Assembly (NCBI GenBank): GCA_944391515.1
Contig: CALXTW010000018.1
Location: 1 to 36,834, forward strand
Direction: 5' to 3'
Origin: an uncultured Alphaproteobacteria bacterium
GTDB taxonomy: Bacteria; Pseudomonadota; Alphaproteobacteria; RF32; CAG-239
DNA: 36,834 nt
Part shown: one piece after another, positions 24,823 through 33,186 of the stretch
Layout of the letters: each line of letters opens with the position of its first letter
How positions within the stretch are numbered: position 1 is the first letter of the stretch
Notes under the pieces: model-generated
Databases searched by the model: none
The model's input: the letters and a program-made list of their open reading frames with translations, nothing else
What the model was told of the DNA's origin: nothing
Translations under genes and position numbers: made by a program

Positions 24823-25761
24823 ATGACTAAAAAAATAAGAATAGCCATAATCGGCTGTAACAACATGGGGCAAAAGCATCTCAAGGTTTTACGAGAAAAA
24901 TTTTCGGAACAAGTTGAAATTGTCGGAATTTTAAATTCGACACCGGAGTCTTCAAAACGTCGGGCAGAAGAGTTAAATCTACCTTATTTTAAGAATATAG
25001 ATGACATAAATCCTCAAAATGTTGATGCTGTTATCATTTCAACGCCAGGCAACACGCATTCGGAAATAGGAGCAATTTTTCTATCCAAAGGACTTCCGTG
25101 TTTAATTGAAAAGCCAATGGCAACTACTCTGCAAGGGTGCAAAAAATTAATAGAAGCATCAACAAAAGGAAAGAGTATTATTCTTACAGGTCACACGGAA
25201 AATTACAATCCGGCGGTTGAATGTCTGAAAAAGGAGTTAGAATCACCTATAGTTCAAATTGAAGGTATTCGTACCAGCAAAAATGCTTCCAATAAGACCA
25301 ATATTAGTGCTATTCAGGAGTTAATGATACACGATTTGGCAATTGTTTATAGTTTGTTGGGTGATGATTTGAAAAAAATAAAAACCTCAAAGCGTCAAGA
25401 TTTAAGCTGGGAAAATCATGCAATTGCGGAGTTAGAATATAAAAACGGAGCAAAAGTAAAGCTGGAAGCTCTAAGAGAAAACCGAGATGTTGAAAGATAT
25501 ATGAATATAACCGATAAATCAGGGAACAAATTTCATATAGATTTTATGAGCAAAAGTCTTTACAAAAATGGTCAAATTTTAACCGAAGGCGGAAATCCCT
25601 TACAAAAAGAATTGGAAAATTTTCTAAATTGTATCAGAAAAAAAGAAACACCCAAGGTTAATGCCCAAGAGGCCACGAACATCCTGAAACTTTGTTTGAA
25701 ATTAGAACAAAATACCGGTATTTTCCAGCAAATGCATGCATGTGAGGTCGTTACCCGATAA
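24823..25761 (+). CDS. Gfo/Idh/MocA family oxidoreductase
   Basis: The 312-residue product starts with a Rossmann NAD(P)-binding fold (IAIIGCNNMGQKHLKVL, GxxxxG variant at 11-16). It continues with VDAVIISTPGNTHSEI and the family signature EKPMA at 96-100, whose lysine is usually catalytic. The C-terminal domain has IQELMIHDLAIVYSLLG, matching the His-Asp position of the substrate site. Length is normal to slightly short. Gap of 12 bp and AAGGA site show it is coupled to the phosphorylase-like gene; the pair may act on a shared sugar or nucleoside route, but the substrate is not readable. Confidence 0.9.
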   Translation: MTKKIRIAIIGCNNMGQKHLKVLREKFSEQVEIVGILNSTPESSKRRAEELNLPYFKNIDDINPQNVDAVIISTPGNTHSEIGAIFLSKGLPCLIEKPMATTLQGCKKLIEASTKGKSIILTGHTENYNPAVECLKKELESPIVQIEGIRTSKNASNKTNISAIQELMIHDLAIVYSLLGDDLKKIKTSKRQDLSWENHAIAELEYKNGAKVKLEALRENRDVERYMNITDKSGNKFHIDFMSKSLYKNGQILTEGGNPLQKELENFLNCIRKKETPKVNAQEATNILKLCLKLEQNTGIFQQMHACEVVTR

Positions 25762-25763
25762 AA

Positions 25764-26525
25764 TTACCGGCCACCACTTTGCATCATAGATAGGCGGCTC
25801 TTTTGAATAATTAAATTGCTGCCAGATTCAATATAGTTTTTCCCCGTATGCAAAAACTCAAGATTCTGTTGTAAATAAACATCAATTTTATTAATAGCAT
25901 TGTCGGGAATACCATTTTCCTTTGCTTGATTTAATAACTTTTGTTTCATAATGTTATTATATTTTATAGTAGCCTCGGGAGTAATCTTGTCCACGCCGGT
26001 AACTTCTTTTACTTCATTGATTGCTTTATTTTCTAAATCTGTATCAGGTTGCCCGTTTTCTTTAACAAAGCAGTCTTTTTCAAACCCCATAGGTAAAAAA
26101 TCAGGTCCCCCTTTTTGATGTAGAAAGGAACAGTCAAAAACACTTCCGTCAGGACATGACAGATATAATACGTCATTATCAAAAAAAGACTTTTTGTTAT
26201 TTTTAGTTGTTTGTTGAGATACTTGAGAAGAAGTCATGAAATATCCATCACCGAGTTCATATAAAATCTGCAAAGCAGAAGTATAATTTTTTTCAGAATT
26301 ATCTTTATGTGTTTCGCGGCTATGAAAAGAAGTTGTTTGAGAATATTTCTTATTAAGATGTTTTGTTACAACTTCTGTTTTACCCTAAAAATGATAATCT
26401 GAATTTGTAGAATTATTTTGAGCAGCATTTGCGGTTAACGGACTGCTAAGCAAAGTGGCCAAGGCTACAGTTTTTCCTTTGTTTTTTAATCTATCAATTC
26501 TTTTCTTTATTTTTTCATAACTCAT
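25764..26525 (-). pseudogene. Secreted protein gene interrupted by one in-frame amber codon
   Basis: A gene start at 26525 has a GGAGA site and ATG, and encodes MSYEKIKKRIDRLKNKGKTV followed by ALATLLSSPLTANA, a clear signal peptide. After 46 codons (…NSDYHF) there is a TAG at 26385-26387. The same frame then stays open for 207 codons to the stop at 25764, with no other interruption. Reading on from the TAG gives GKTEVVTKHLNKKYSQ and a polar protein with two cysteines (YLSCPDGSVFDCSF) and Lys/Asn-rich helices. I do not recognise the family. The downstream half alone lacks a proper start: only a TTG at 26273. One nonsense mutation, a read error or readthrough are the options. It converges on the oxidoreductase gene, 2 bp from its stop. 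Confidence 0.75.
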
Positions 26526-26609
26526 AATTGTTTCTCCAATACGACCTATTTAAATATTAACATAAAACGTGAAACAATACAATAAAAATACATTTTTTTG
26601 AGTTCGGCT

Positions 26610-26638
26610 CTTGCATTGGAAAAATTCACTCTCTATAT
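26610..26638 (+). promoter_or_regulatory. RpoH (sigma-32) heat-shock promoter of dnaK
   Basis: CTTGCA (26610-26615), 17-bp spacer, CTATAT (26633-26638). This fits the alphaproteobacterial sigma-32 pattern CTTGAC-N17-CYTATNT closely, and lies about 54 bp before the dnaK start. Confidence 0.72.
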
Positions 26639-26691
26639 AAGAGGATAGAAAGATTAAATTTGAGTTTTTTTATAAACAAAAGGAAAACAAA

Positions 26692-28605
26692 ATGAGCAAT
26701 AAAGTAATAGGTATTGACTTAGGTACAACCAACTCTTGCTTTGCCGTAATGGAAGGCGGAGAAGCCAAAGTTCTTGAAAACTCGGAAGGTGCGCGCACCA
26801 CGCCGTCAATGGTTGCTTTTACGGATACGGAGCGTTTGGTAGGTTTCCCTGCAAAGCGTCAAGCTGTTACCAATCCGGAAAACACCTTATTTGCGATTAA
26901 ACGTTTAATTGGTCGTCGTTTTAATTCTCCGGAAGTAGAAAAAGATAAGAAACTTGTTCCTTTTAAGATTATTGAAGGCGACAATGGCGATGCATGGGTA
27001 GAAGTAAAAGGTCAAAAATATGCTCCGTCACAAATTTCAGCCATCGTTTTGCAAAAGATTAAAGAATATGCCGAAAGCTATTTAGGAGAAAAAATTGAAA
27101 AAGCAGTAATTACCGTACCGGCATATTTTAATGACTCTCAACGTCAAGCTACAAAAGACGCCGGTAAAATTGCCGGACTTGATGTCTTGCGTATTATTAA
27201 CGAACCGACCGCTGCAGCCTTGGCTTATGGTATGGATAAAAAAGCCAACGGTACGATTGCTGTTTATGACTTGGGTGGTGGTACGTTCGATATTTCAATT
27301 TTGGAAATCGGTGATGGCGTATTTGAAGTAAAATCCACCAACGGTGATACTTTCTTAGGTGGTGAAGACTTCGACCAACGTTTGGTAAGCTATTTGACCG
27401 ACGAATTCAAAAAAGAATCCGGTATTGATTTGAAAAATGACCGTTTAGCTTTGCAACGCTTAAAGGAAGCTGCAGAAAAAGCTAAGATTGAGTTGTCTTC
27501 AACCACACAAACCGAAATCAACTTGCCGTTTATTACGGCTGATGCAACCGGTCCGAAACACTTAAACATCAAATTGACCAGAGCTAAATTAGAATCTTTG
27601 GTTGAAGATTTGATTGACCGTACGGTTGCTCCTTGCCAAAAGGCTTTGGCAGATGCTGGCTTAAAAGCTAACGAAATCAGCGAAGTTATTTTGGTTGGTG
27701 GTATGACCCGTATGCCGAAAGTTCAAGAAAAAGTAAAAGAAATTTTCGGTAAAGAACCGCACAAAGGTGTAAACCCGGATGAAGTCGTTGCCGTTGGTGC
27801 TGCAATTCAAGGCGGTGTCTTGATGGGGGACGTAAAAGACGTCTTGTTGTTGGATGTAACCCCGTTGTCTTTGGGTATTGAGACTTTGGGTGGCGTCTTC
27901 ACACGTTTGATTGACCGTAACACCACGATTCCGACCCGTAAATCTCAAGTCTTTTCAACGGCTGAAGATGGTCAAACCGCAGTTACGATTCGCGTCTTCC
28001 AAGGTGAACGTGAAATGGCTGCCGACAACAAATTACTTGGTCAATTTGACTTGGTAGGAATTCCGCCTGCACCGCGTGGTATGCCGCAAATTGAAGTTAC
28101 CTTTGATATTGACGCGAATGGTATTGTAAACGTTTCAGCTAAAGATAAGGCAACCAACAAAGAGCAAGCAATTCGTATTCAAGCCAGCGGTGGTTTGTCT
28201 GATGCCGATATTGAAAAGATGGTTAAAGATGCCGAAGCCAACGCTCAAGCCGATAAGCAAAAGAAAGAGTTGGTAGAAGCCAAGAACCAAGGTGAAGGAC
28301 TTGTTCACGCTACTGAAAAGACCTTAAAAGAGCATGGCGATAAGATTTCAGCCGCAGAGAAGACCAAAATTGAAGATGAAATTAAAGCCTTGAAGATGGC
28401 TCTTGAAGCTGATGACTTGGCAGACATCAAAGCTAAGACTGAAAACTTGATGCAAGCCTCCTTAAAATTAGGTGAAGCTATGTACAAACAAGCTGCTCCT
28501 GAAGGTGCTGCAGCCGGAGCCAATGCCGGAGCAGATGCTGGTCAAGCTCAGTCAGGCAATGCTGATGAAAAAGTCGTAGATGCTGACTTTGAAGAAGTTA
28601 AATAA
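26692..28605 (+). CDS. dnaK: Chaperone protein DnaK (Hsp70)
   Basis: Complete 637-residue Hsp70. The nucleotide-binding domain has [19 protein letters not shown], the phosphate-2 motif [16 protein letters not shown] and [14 protein letters not shown]. The linker [19 protein letters not shown] leads into the substrate-binding domain, and the tail ends in the acidic [10 protein letters not shown] typical of bacterial DnaK. It has an AAGGA site and a sigma-32-type promoter. A terminator follows immediately, so dnaJ is not in the operon. Codon use is more biased than in the neighbours, as expected for a highly expressed gene. Confidence 0.99.
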   Translation: MSNKVIGIDLGTTNSCFAVMEGGEAKVLENSEGARTTPSMVAFTDTERLVGFPAKRQAVTNPENTLFAIKRLIGRRFNSPEVEKDKKLVPFKIIEGDNGDAWVEVKGQKYAPSQISAIVLQKIKEYAESYLGEKIEKAVITVPAYFNDSQRQATKDAGKIAGLDVLRIINEPTAAALAYGMDKKANGTIAVYDLGGGTFDISILEIGDGVFEVKSTNGDTFLGGEDFDQRLVSYLTDEFKKESGIDLKNDRLALQRLKEAAEKAKIELSSTTQTEINLPFITADATGPKHLNIKLTRAKLESLVEDLIDRTVAPCQKALADAGLKANEISEVILVGGMTRMPKVQEKVKEIFGKEPHKGVNPDEVVAVGAAIQGGVLMGDVKDVLLLDVTPLSLGIETLGGVFTRLIDRNTTIPTRKSQVFSTAEDGQTAVTIRVFQGEREMAADNKLLGQFDLVGIPPAPRGMPQIEVTFDIDANGIVNVSAKDKATNKEQAIRIQASGGLSDADIEKMVKDAEANAQADKQKKELVEAKNQGEGLVHATEKTLKEHGDKISAAEKTKIEDEIKALKMALEADDLADIKAKTENLMQASLKLGEAMYKQAAPEGAAAGANAGADAGQAQSGNADEKVVDADFEEVK

Positions 28606-28621
28606 CAACTCTTAAATCTAC

Positions 28622-28657
28622 AAAAAGCCGCTTCGAGAAATCGGGGCGGTTTTTTTA
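28622..28657 (+). terminator. Terminator of dnaK
   Basis: AAAAAGCCGC pairs imperfectly with GGGCGGTTTTTTT around a GAAA-containing loop, followed by seven T residues. Confidence 0.75.
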
Positions 28658-28661
28658 TAAG

Positions 28662-28689
28662 TTGACAAGAACGCCATTTCACGTACAAT
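28662..28689 (+). promoter_or_regulatory. Sigma-70 promoter of the 28721 gene
   Basis: TTGACA (28662-28667), 16-bp spacer, TACAAT (28684-28689). It ends about 30 bp before the ATG, so the 5' leader is short. Confidence 0.68.
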
Positions 28690-28720
28690 AATCGCATATT
28701 CACCATTATTTTATAAAATT

Positions 28721-29218
28721 ATGCTGTATCGAGTAGTTTGCGGCTATTCTCAAAAGAGTGAGAAAATTTATGCCGCGGTGCATCGAGCAGATAAAGCCTT
28801 GCACCAAAATATGTATTTTTCGCTTATGCTGGAGCACCCTGAAGTCGCAGATATGGTTCAAATCGGCGGGTCCATGTATTTAGACGAGCTCGCATCAGGA
28901 TTAAAATTAAGTATTCCTCCCGAAATGATAACGCCAATACTCTTAAGTCTCAAAGAAGAGTTAACCAAAGAAGTGATAGCTACCTTTGAGCAAATGAAAA
29001 CCAAAGGCAAAGAAAGCTCATTGCGGGAATATTTAACCGATGTTGAAGCTTATGCTAAGATTGAGCCTGTTTCAGCGGTTGCTGCCCGTGTCAAAAGCCA
29101 AGCCCAAGAAGAATTGCGCCGTCGCCGTCAAAAAGAGGAACGTCTTCGTCAAGGGCGAGAATTGTCCCCTTTAGCACCGGCTTGGTTGCGTTTTCAAACG
29201 CATTATAGCGGAGATTAA
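28721..29218 (+). CDS. Helical protein of unknown function
   Basis: I do not recognise this 165-residue soluble protein. It has a mixed N-terminal part (MLYRVVCGYSQKSEKIYAAV), a helical middle (IPPEMITPILLSLKEELTKE), and a strongly basic helix RVKSQAQEELRRRRQKEERL near the C terminus, which could bind nucleic acid or acidic protein surfaces. It has its own promoter and terminator between dnaK and the convergent membrane gene. No clear ribosome site, but the 5' leader is short. Confidence 0.72.
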   Translation: MLYRVVCGYSQKSEKIYAAVHRADKALHQNMYFSLMLEHPEVADMVQIGGSMYLDELASGLKLSIPPEMITPILLSLKEELTKEVIATFEQMKTKGKESSLREYLTDVEAYAKIEPVSAVAARVKSQAQEELRRRRQKEERLRQGRELSPLAPAWLRFQTHYSGD

Positions 29219-29256
29219 AAAAAGAGTGCCTCATACGAGACACTCTTTTTATTTTT
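29217..29256. terminator. Bidirectional terminator between convergent genes
   Basis: GAGTG and CTC segments (29224-29232) pair with GAG and CACTC (29237-29245). Flanking A and T runs extend the stem on both sides. One C-A mismatch becomes a G-U wobble on the minus strand. Confidence 0.85.
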
Positions 29257-29262
29257 TTAGGT

Positions 29263-29967
29263 TTATTTGCGAATTATAATATAAACCTCTCCGTTACCAA
29301 CAGACAGACGGTGAATCTTATCACCTTTTTGAGGCCTTTCGTCATTAATCACCCGCTCAAGCCCATGTTCTTTTGTGAGGATACAATCGCTTTTAGCATC
29401 CACCACCTCAATCACCGGCTCTTTCACGGTCATTTTGATAATGGCAATTTCTTGGTGAAATTCATCAACAGTGTTTTTTGATTCGTTATACGTTGCGAAG
29501 CACACTGCTGCCATAGCAATAACAAACCTCACCATATCCCAAGCAAAACTATATTTGCTTTCATGCTTTTTGTAGCTGTATATCAAATAAGCTACAGAAG
29601 CAATAGCGATTGGAATAATAAATGGTATTCCGAAAAACCACCCCCAGAGGATTAAAGAAGATGTTCCCAACCAAAAGATTAGTAACCCAAAGAAGCCTGA
29701 TAGCATGTAATTCGTATCAACTTCAAGTAGAGCTATTACCAAAATCATCCCCGCAAGCAATAACGCACCAATGGAAAGACCTGTTCCCGAAAGAGTTGTC
29801 CAAGCATTTTCAACCCCTAAGTTTGGGTTAAGAGCGTGTTCATAGTTGCCAAAAACAAACAGCCACAACACTGTGATGATTAATGCAATCAGAGATGTCC
29901 ATATGCAAAGTGATATTGGATTATTCTTTACATACGCCAAAACCTTGTTTTCTTTTTTTTCTTCCAT
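29263..29967 (-). CDS. Membrane protein of unknown function (paralogue of 32326-33006)
   Basis: The 234-residue product has about five membrane helices (starting ISLCIWTSLIALIITVLWLF). A soluble C-terminal domain of about 65 residues follows (KEPVIEVVDAKSDCILTKEH ... GDKIHRLSVGNGEVYIIIRK). The gene at 32326 has the same plan: a lysine-rich start, helices with GWFFGIPF versus CWFFGVTF, KEPVIEVVD versus KEPAIELID, and GDKIHRL versus GDLIHRF. The two genes flank tsf-rpsB. No signal peptide or known domain. Which side the C-terminal domain faces is not decided. Confidence 0.78.
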   Translation of the reverse strand: MEEKKENKVLAYVKNNPISLCIWTSLIALIITVLWLFVFGNYEHALNPNLGVENAWTTLSGTGLSIGALLLAGMILVIALLEVDTNYMLSGFFGLLIFWLGTSSLILWGWFFGIPFIIPIAIASVAYLIYSYKKHESKYSFAWDMVRFVIAMAAVCFATYNESKNTVDEFHQEIAIIKMTVKEPVIEVVDAKSDCILTKEHGLERVINDERPQKGDKIHRLSVGNGEVYIIIRK

Positions 29968-30070
29968 AAGGCAAAGATATTTTAAGATTAATAATTATAT
30001 AAATTGTAATTTTTAATGTCATGAATATACTGTTTTTTGCCTATTTTGTCAAATTAAATATAAGAGCATA

Positions 30071-30110
30071 AAAAAACCGCCCCGAAGGACGGTTTTCTTT
30101 TTTTTTATCA
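30071..30110 (-). terminator. Terminator of tsf
   Basis: A 10-bp stem with a UUCG-type tetraloop (30073-30096); one wobble pair forms only on the minus strand. A T tract follows on the minus strand. Confidence 0.85.
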
Positions 30111-30118
30111 AAACTCAA

Positions 30119-31045
30119 TTATTTCTTTAATTGAGCAGCAACTTCAGCGGCAAAGTCTTCTTCTTTCTTTTGCAGACCTTCGCCCAAACGGAAGCAGACA
30201 TATTCTTTTAATTTGATGTCAGCACCGAGTTCTTTAGCGGCATCGGCAATAACATCTTTAACCTTTTTGTCCGGATCCATAATATAAGCTTGTTCTTCCA
30301 AAACAACTTCGTCATAATATTTACGAATACGGCCTTCAACCATTTTTTCAATGATGTTAGCCGGTTTGCCGGAAGCCTTAGCTTGTTCTGAGAAAATAGC
30401 TTTTTCATGTTCAACGGCAGCCGGATCAACGCTTGCAATATTTAAGAATTGCGGAGCAGAAGCGGCAATGTGCATAGCAATATGCTTACCGAGTTCAGCC
30501 AATTTAGCTTTATCGCCTTTAGATTCGAGAGCAACCAAAACACCGATTTTACCAACATTTGGTTTAGCCGCATTGTGAATATAAGAGGCAACCACGCCAT
30601 TGCTGACTTCAATCATTTTAGCGCGGCGCAGATTCATATTTTCACCGATTTTGGCAATCATATCGGTTAAGCGTTCTTCAAAAGATTTGTGAACTTTCGG
30701 GCATTGGAAAGTTTTCATATTGCAAACGTCGCCGTTATACATCAAAGCGACTTGAGCAGCATCTTCAACATATTCTTGGAAAATATCGTTTTTAGCAACG
30801 AAGTCTGTTTCAGAGTTAACTTCGACAACGGCACCTTTGTTTCCGTCAACGGCAACAGCAACCAAACCTTCGGCAGCAATACGGCTGGCTTTTTTAGCAG
30901 CACTGGCCAAACCTTTTTTGCGCAACCAGTCAACAGCTTGTTCCATGTCACCGTTAGTTTCGGTTAAAGCCTTTTTGCAGTCCAACATGCCTGCACCGGT
31001 AGATTCTCTTAATTCTTTTACCATAGCGGCGGTAATATCTGTCAT
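30119..31045 (-). CDS. tsf: Translation elongation factor Ts
   Basis: EF-Ts recycles EF-Tu-GDP to EF-Tu-GTP. The 308-residue protein starts with the UBA-like helix domain (VKELRESTGAGMLDCKKALT). The TDFVAKN motif (80-86) inserts into EF-Tu near its Mg2+ site. The two-subdomain core and C-terminal module follow, with normal length for Alphaproteobacteria. A GAGGAA site precedes the ATG. It follows rpsB in the conserved rpsB-tsf operon with a 103-bp gap, and has its own terminator. Confidence 0.98.
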   Translation of the reverse strand: MTDITAAMVKELRESTGAGMLDCKKALTETNGDMEQAVDWLRKKGLASAAKKASRIAAEGLVAVAVDGNKGAVVEVNSETDFVAKNDIFQEYVEDAAQVALMYNGDVCNMKTFQCPKVHKSFEERLTDMIAKIGENMNLRRAKMIEVSNGVVASYIHNAAKPNVGKIGVLVALESKGDKAKLAELGKHIAMHIAASAPQFLNIASVDPAAVEHEKAIFSEQAKASGKPANIIEKMVEGRIRKYYDEVVLEEQAYIMDPDKKVKDVIADAAKELGADIKLKEYVCFRLGEGLQKKEEDFAAEVAAQLKK

Positions 31046-31148
31046 AATTATTTCCTCACTTGAAAATTTTTAAACCAATGCGGCGATAACTCTAAAAAAA
31101 TTAAAGATATCGCCGCTTAAGTTTGCTAAAAGCAGTAGAATAAAACTA

Positions 31149-31952
31149 TTATTCAGCTACAGCTTCGGCTTCCTCTTTAGCTTTTTTAGAAGTTCTTTTT
31201 TTAGTCGGTTTAGCTTCAATACCTTCAACAGCTTCTTCAACTTTAACGCCTTGAGCTGCGATTTCAGCTTGCATACCGTCCAAAATAGCAGAAGATACTA
31301 ATTCGCAGTAAAATTGAATAGCACGAATAGCATCATCGTTACCCGGAACCGGGAAATCAACTTCATTCGGATTAGCGTTAGTATCGCAAATACCGATAAC
31401 AGGAATACCCAACTTTTTAGCTTCTTTAATAGCCAAATCTTCTTTCGGAGTATCAATAACGAACAACATATCTGGTTGGCCGCCCATATTCATGATACCG
31501 CCCAATTCCTGATTTAATTTTTCTTGTTCTTTTTTGATATTCTGCATTTCTTTTTTGGTGTAGCCTTCGAAAGCGTTTTTCTCAAACATTTCGTTGAGCT
31601 TAACCAAACGAGAAATAGATTTGTAAACTGTTTTCCAGTTAGTCAGCATACCGCCGAGCCAACGGTGATTTACATAGTACTGGCCACAACGTTCAGCGTT
31701 CTCTCTAATCAAATCTTGAGCTTGTCTTTTTGTGCCGACAAACAAGATTTTACCACCATTAGCAGCAACTTCGCGAGCAGCATTCAAAGCTGTGTAGAGC
31801 ATCGGGTAAGTTTTTTGCAAGTTAATGATGTGGATGTTATCTTTTTTGCCATAGATAAACGGAGCCATGCTCGGGTTCCAACGACGTGCGTGGTGACCGA
31901 AGTGAACGCCTGATTCAATCATTTGGCGCATAGTAAATGTAGGAAGAGTCAT
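31149..31952 (-). CDS. rpsB: 30S ribosomal protein S2
   Basis: 267 residues with the conserved S2 start MRQMIESGVHFGHHARRWNP (after six residues). The body includes GKILFVGTKRQAQDLI, RWLGGMLTNWKT and VDFPVPGNDDAIRAIQFYCE, typical of S2. The C-terminal 35 residues form a Lys/Glu-rich tail, as in other Alphaproteobacteria. An AGGA site precedes the ATG. A folded leader lies upstream and suggests feedback control of the rpsB-tsf operon by S2, as known for other S2 operons. Confidence 0.98.
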   Translation of the reverse strand: MTLPTFTMRQMIESGVHFGHHARRWNPSMAPFIYGKKDNIHIINLQKTYPMLYTALNAAREVAANGGKILFVGTKRQAQDLIRENAERCGQYYVNHRWLGGMLTNWKTVYKSISRLVKLNEMFEKNAFEGYTKKEMQNIKKEQEKLNQELGGIMNMGGQPDMLFVIDTPKEDLAIKEAKKLGIPVIGICDTNANPNEVDFPVPGNDDAIRAIQFYCELVSSAILDGMQAEIAAQGVKVEEAVEGIEAKPTKKRTSKKAKEEAEAVAE

Positions 31953-31983
31953 ATTTTAATATCCTTTTTTCCGGTTAAACCTC

Positions 31984-32050
31984 CGCAGACTTATCGGTCT
32001 TGAACTCAAGACACCGGAGCGAAGAAACAAAATCCTCCGCCATGTCTGCG
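31984..32050 (-). promoter_or_regulatory. Structured 5' leader of rpsB (three-way junction)
   Basis: Closing stem 31984-31990/32044-32050 (7 bp). Inside are a perfect hairpin 31997-32003/32006-32012 (7 bp, 2-nt gap, so some end pairs open) and a second stem 32015-32019/32035-32039 (5 bp). The element sits 32 nt upstream of the S2 start. The position and three-stem shape fit an autogenous ribosomal-protein leader; identity with a named Rfam family is not established here. Confidence 0.6.
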
Positions 32051-32072
32051 TGTGTATTATTGTTAAAACATT

Positions 32073-32093
32073 TTGGAATTACCATAATTCCAA
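32073..32093 (-). promoter_or_regulatory. Perfect 9-bp hairpin at the far end of the rpsB leader
   Basis: TTGGAATTA, 3-nt loop, TAATTCCAA. No T run follows, so it is not a terminator. It may protect the 5' end of the rpsB transcript, or be an operator near the promoter. Confidence 0.45.
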
Positions 32094-32150
32094 GGTTCTT
32101 TTATTACCTATTTATTTAATTTGCAAGCATTTTTTTTACATTTAAAAGAA

Positions 32151-32180
32151 AAAAGAGCGCTTATGATTAGGCGCTCTTTT
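32151..32180 (-). terminator. Terminator of the 32326-33006 / small peptide operon
   Basis: A 10-bp stem (32151-32160 with 32171-32180), 10-nt loop, followed by T-rich sequence on the minus strand. It separates this operon from the rpsB promoter region at about 32100-32130. Confidence 0.82.
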
Positions 32181-32186
32181 AATGGA

Positions 32187-32324
32187 CTAATTTCCAAATA
32201 GCCAAACAAATAAAACCGAAAATACGGCCAGCAATACAAATATACTGCCCAAGGCCACATATTCTCGTTTTCGTTTTAGAAAAATTTTTAGTTTTCTTTT
32301 TCTTCTGGATGGTTTTGTTTTCAT
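32187..32324 (-). CDS. 45-aa single-pass membrane peptide
   Basis: A small ORF with ATG at 32322-32324 and TAG at 32187-32189. The product has a very basic N-terminal third (KTKPSRRKRKLKIFLKRKR), followed by one hydrophobic helix (ALGSIFVLLAVFSVLFVWLF), so it should insert with the basic end in the cytoplasm. It starts 1 bp after the stop of the upstream membrane-protein gene and ends just before a strong terminator, which supports a real, translationally coupled gene. No independent ribosome site. Function unknown. Confidence 0.65.
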   Translation of the reverse strand: MKTKPSRRKRKLKIFLKRKREYVALGSIFVLLAVFSVLFVWLFGN

Positions 32325-32325
32325 A

Positions 32326-33006
32326 TTAGTTGTGTTTTACGATGATTACTTTGTCATCTGTCTTAAAGCGATGTATCAAATCGCCTTTTTCTAAAGAATC
32401 CAGCGGAGTTTTGTCAGAAACTTTTTCGAGTCCGAACTCATGCGTGAAGATATATGTATCTTTTTTATCAATCAGCTCTATTGCGGGTTCTTTTAAGGCT
32501 TTTTGAATGGAGTTTTGAACTTCTTTGTACATTCGATATTCTCCGTATGTTATCCCTAAAGCGATTCCAGCGCTGATATAGAGCCATAATATCTTTTTCC
32601 ATACAAGGAAACTAGAGGTGTTTTTATGTAAAAAAATATAACATAAGCACACCAAAAATATCGCATTGACAGGTAAAAGAAAAGTCACACCGAAGAACCA
32701 ACACCAAATTTCCATCAAAACCAATGCCAACCAACAAATAAAGAAAAAGAAATTTTCTTCTAAGTAAAGCTTATTGGCTGATGATGAGACGAAGGATAAA
32801 GAAAATATAACAGTGACAATGTAAGTCAAATCTCTGGAGCAAAGCGTTCGATTGTCCGTATTTTCTATAAGCTCTTTTCCTCCTAAGACAAATACGAAGA
32901 TAAGTGAAAACACTAATAAAACAAAGATTGTCCAACCCACGCATCCCCAAGGATGTTTTTTCAGAAAAGCATCAATTTTACTGAAAACATTTTTCTTTTC
33001 GTTCAT
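32326..33006 (-). CDS. Membrane protein of unknown function (paralogue of 29263-29967)
   Basis: I start it at the ATG at 33006 (MNEKKNVFSKIDAF, 226 aa), matching the lysine-rich start of its paralogue; the longer frame to 33057 adds an unlikely AT-coded leader. It has about five membrane helices (first GWTIFVLLVFSLIFVFVLGG), then a C-terminal soluble part with KEPAIELIDKKDTYIFTHEF and GDLIHRFKTDDKVIIV. Overall identity with the paralogue is low but the plan and several motifs are shared. It is co-transcribed with the 45-aa membrane peptide. Confidence 0.76.
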   Translation of the reverse strand: MNEKKNVFSKIDAFLKKHPWGCVGWTIFVLLVFSLIFVFVLGGKELIENTDNRTLCSRDLTYIVTVIFSLSFVSSSANKLYLEENFFFFICWLALVLMEIWCWFFGVTFLLPVNAIFLVCLCYIFLHKNTSSFLVWKKILWLYISAGIALGITYGEYRMYKEVQNSIQKALKEPAIELIDKKDTYIFTHEFGLEKVSDKTPLDSLEKGDLIHRFKTDDKVIIVKHN

Positions 33007-33127
33007 AATGATAAATTTTTTAATGTTAATAAAATAATAGTTTGTTGCTAGCAACAATAAATATTTTCAGAGCTCTTGTCAAATGAATATTAGACTCTTT
33101 TTTTTGTTATAGATTCGCTTTTAAGGC

Positions 33128-33156
33128 TTGAAAAACTTAATGTTTTGCCGTATTTT
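33128..33156 (+). promoter_or_regulatory. Likely promoter of parE
   Basis: TTGAAA (33128-33133), 17-bp spacer, TATTTT (33151-33156), ending 30 bp before the parE start. Confidence 0.5.
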
Positions 33157-33186
33157 ACAACATAAATTTTAGCTAAAAGGGAAAAA

